Below are positions 62,516 to 64,000 of a stretch of DNA of 64,000 nucleotides, one piece after another. Both the position numbers and the translations under genes were made by a program. Source of the DNA: Albimonas marina (GTDB taxonomy: Bacteria > Pseudomonadota > Alphaproteobacteria > Rhodobacterales > Rhodobacteraceae); NCBI RefSeq assembly GCF_029223255.1, contig NZ_JARHUC010000012.1, positions 28,219 through 92,218 of the forward strand, written 5' to 3'. The notes below the pieces were generated by a model. The model saw only the letters and a list, made by a program, of their open reading frames with translations, searched no databases and had not been told where the DNA came from. How positions within the stretch are numbered: the first letter of the stretch is position 1; each line of letters starts with the position of its first letter.

Positions 62516-63349
62516 ATGACCCCCTGCATCATCTGCGTCGCGATCACCGGCAGCCTGCCGCAGAAGTCCGACAACCCCGCCGTGCCGATCTCGATCTCCG
62601 AGCAGGTCGAGAGCACCCACGAGGCGTTCGAGGCCGGCGCCTCGATCGTCCACGCCCATGTGCGGAACGACGACGGCTCGCCGTCCTCCGACCCCGAGAA
62701 GTTCGCCCGTCTGAAGGAGGGGGTCGAAGCGCATTGCCCCGGCATGATCGTGCAGCTGTCGACCGGCGGTCGCTCGGGCGCCGGGAAGACGCGGGGCGGG
62801 ATGCTGCCGCTGCGGCCGGACATGGCCTCGTTGTCGGTCGGGTCCAACAACTTCCCGACCCGGGTCTACGAGAACCCGCCGGACCTGGTCGACTGGCTGG
62901 CCGCCGAGATGCTCGCCCACGACATCAAGCCCGAGATCGAGGCGTTCGACCTGTCGCATATCTTCCAGGCGGCGAAGATGCAGGCGGACGGGCGGCTGGC
63001 GGGCACGCCCTACGTCCAGTTCGTGATGGGGGTGAGGAACGCGATGCCGGTCGACCGGGAGGTCTTCGACTTCTACATCGCCACCGTGAAGCGCCTTTTC
63101 GGAGCGAACGCGCCCTGGTGCGCGGCCGGAATCGGCGCGCATCAGCTGACGCTGAACGAATGGGCGGTGACCTCCGGCGGACATGCGCGCACGGGGATGG
63201 AGGACAACGTGCGGCTCGACCGGACCACGCTCGCGCCCTCCAACGCCGCCCTCGTGCGCCGGGTCGTCGATCTCTGCGCCCGCCACGACCGCCCGGTCGC
63301 GACGCCCGCGCAGGCGCGTCGACTGCTCGGCCTTCGCGCGGCGCCCTGA
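62516..63349 (+). CDS. Beta-keto acid cleavage enzyme (BKACE, DUF849 family)
   Basis: 277 residues. The zinc site of 3-keto-5-aminohexanoate cleavage enzymes is visible as H46/H48 in SIVHAHVRND, with further conserved VQLSTGGRSGAG, LSVGSNNFP, PEIEAFDLSHIFQA and GIGAHQLTLNEWAVTSGGHARTGMEDN. These enzymes condense a beta-keto acid with acetyl-CoA to give acetoacetate and a shortened acyl-CoA. Seven bases after pcaG, the obvious substrate is beta-ketoadipate, giving acetoacetate and succinyl-CoA and so bypassing PcaIJ and PcaF. That specificity is known for some BKACEs but is inference here. pcaB, pcaC and pcaD are not in the window. Confidence 0.9.
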   Translation: MTPCIICVAITGSLPQKSDNPAVPISISEQVESTHEAFEAGASIVHAHVRNDDGSPSSDPEKFARLKEGVEAHCPGMIVQLSTGGRSGAGKTRGGMLPLRPDMASLSVGSNNFPTRVYENPPDLVDWLAAEMLAHDIKPEIEAFDLSHIFQAAKMQADGRLAGTPYVQFVMGVRNAMPVDREVFDFYIATVKRLFGANAPWCAAGIGAHQLTLNEWAVTSGGHARTGMEDNVRLDRTTLAPSNAALVRRVVDLCARHDRPVATPAQARRLLGLRAAP

Positions 63350-63600
63350 CCTCCGGACGCGATCCGCTCCGACCTCGCCCGTCGCGGGCGAGGCCCCGGC
63401 CCGTCCTGGTGGCGTCGGCGCATCCGTCGCCCGCCGCGGCGCAGCGCCGACAGGCGCACGTTTGGGCGAGCCGCCGACCGCCTGCTTTCCAGACCCGGCG
63501 CGCCGTCCCGCGCGGCGACGCCACAGGTCGATCTCATCGTACCGACCGCCCGCGATGCATGCTCGGTCACCGCCCCGAGCCGCGAGATCGGGAGACGGCC
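63350..63600. other. Intergenic DNA after BKACE gene
   Basis: No gene recognised. GC-rich hairpins just after the stop (for example around 63373-63402) may terminate the pca transcript. The IS6 remnant begins at 63601. Confidence 0.35.
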
Positions 63601-63755
63601 GGGCGTTGACACCAAAACCGGGTGACTACCCGAGACGCGGCGCGACAAGCCCGGGCAACCTCCTCAACATCCACCTTCTCCTGAGCTACTGCCGAACTGT
63701 GAAGTTGCTCCGGGCAGACACCTTCGCAACCCGGCGCGAAATCGCGGCCGCCTGA
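63601..63755 (+). mobile_element. IS6-family element, internally deleted remnant
   Basis: The left end GGGCGTTGACACCAAAACCGG and leader run to about 63657 and then join directly to the 3' end of the transposase (NIHLLLSYCRTVKLLRADTFATRREIAAA, stop 63753-63755). About 600 bp of the gene are deleted. A right terminal repeat is not clear, probably lost to the IS3 element on its right. Confidence 0.75.
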
Positions 63756-63786
63756 GGCTCGGCCCGATTGACGTGACCCCTGCGTC

Positions 63787-64000
63787 TCATCCAGCCGGAA
63801 CCGGAATCCGCGGCTGATCTGCGCTGACCCCGAAGGTTGGACCGCCCGGTTCTGGAACTCCCGGGCTTCGTAATGACGGCAGGCCGGGGGCGCCGCTGAC
63901 GTCGGTGAGCGATATCGGGACCTTGCACCCGATTGCGCTGTGGGGTCGATCTTCGTTGTAGAGCCTGCGCCAAGCCTCCATCTTTTCGCGGGCGTCGGCA
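63787..64000 (-). CDS. IS3-family transposase OrfB, C-terminal part (runs off right edge)
   Basis: The minus-strand frame enters at the right edge as ADAREKMEAWRRLYNEDRPHSAIGCKVPISL and ends at 63787. This is the C-terminal end of the integrase core of IS3-family OrfB proteins (EKMEAWRR.YNE.RPHSAIG..). The catalytic region lies beyond 64000, so integrity cannot be judged. It differs in sequence from the IS3 remnant at 47875-48427. Confidence 0.85.
   Translation of the reverse strand, partial: ADAREKMEAWRRLYNEDRPHSAIGCKVPISLTDVSGAPGLPSLRSPGVPEPGGPTFGVSADQPRIPVPAG

Overview
This window reads as chromosome or large replicon of a very GC-rich alphaproteobacterium, most likely of the Rhodobacterales. 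The evidence is codon use saturated with G/C at third positions, PhaR-type CTGC-N3-GCAG boxes in front of a phasin gene, two TRAP and one tripartite tricarboxylate transporter, a PcaQ/pcaHG module, and decayed IS6- and IS3-family insertion sequences. No rRNA, tRNA or CRISPR array was seen. The species cannot be named from sequence alone.

Region 1 (1-29.7 kb) is a large CoA-dependent catabolic island. It holds hydantoinase-like HyuA/HyuB, a CaiB/BaiF CoA-transferase, a DUF7064-like protein, an APH-type kinase, a second CoA-transferase, two acyl-CoA dehydrogenases, an AtuA (DUF1446) protein with its small partner, a VOC protein, and two complete TRAP transporters. It also holds an HMG-CoA-synthase-like/DUF35 fusion next to a thiolase, a MaoC hydratase, a crotonase, three SDRs, an acyl-CoA ligase and a MarR regulator. 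The layout fits uptake of a carboxylate by TRAP, activation to a CoA thioester, then rounds of dehydrogenation, hydration and carbon-carbon cleavage. The substrate is unknown. Genes within operons are tightly coupled (ATGA, TTGA or TGATG overlaps), and short inverted-repeat motifs recur in the divergent promoters.

Region 2 (29.7-33.1 kb) is a scar. It contains a frameshifted IS6-family element, a cluster of TTCCCTGTTCC repeats, and a large serine recombinase that is truncated, split by an amber codon and fused in frame to the first 75 or so residues of a four-carbon acid-sugar kinase (DUF1537).

Region 3 (33.1-41.0 kb) is a five-gene dipeptide/oligopeptide-type ABC importer with a class III aminotransferase and a TetR regulator. 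The broken DUF1537 kinase was probably its last gene.

Region 4 (41.0-49.3 kb) mixes IS6-end fragments, including two palindromic MITE-like pieces, with a phasin gene under PhaR boxes, a secreted acetoacetate-decarboxylase-like protein, an unusual operon (membrane sensor-like protein, sensor-MFS fusion, PF04392 lipoprotein), an internally deleted IS3 element and an IS6 element carrying two amber codons.

Region 5 (49.3-63.4 kb) is a hydroaromatic-acid to protocatechuate module. It has QuiC-type 3-dehydroshikimate dehydratase, an NAD-type shikimate/quinate dehydrogenase, a Gfo/Idh oxidoreductase, TctABC transport, a LysR regulator with two matching operators, a flavoprotein dehydrogenase, a TIM-barrel isomerase, PcaQ, PcaHG and a BKACE enzyme. 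It is bounded on both sides by IS6-family remnants. The right edge (63.6-64.0 kb) is another IS6 remnant followed by the C-terminus of an IS3-family transposase.
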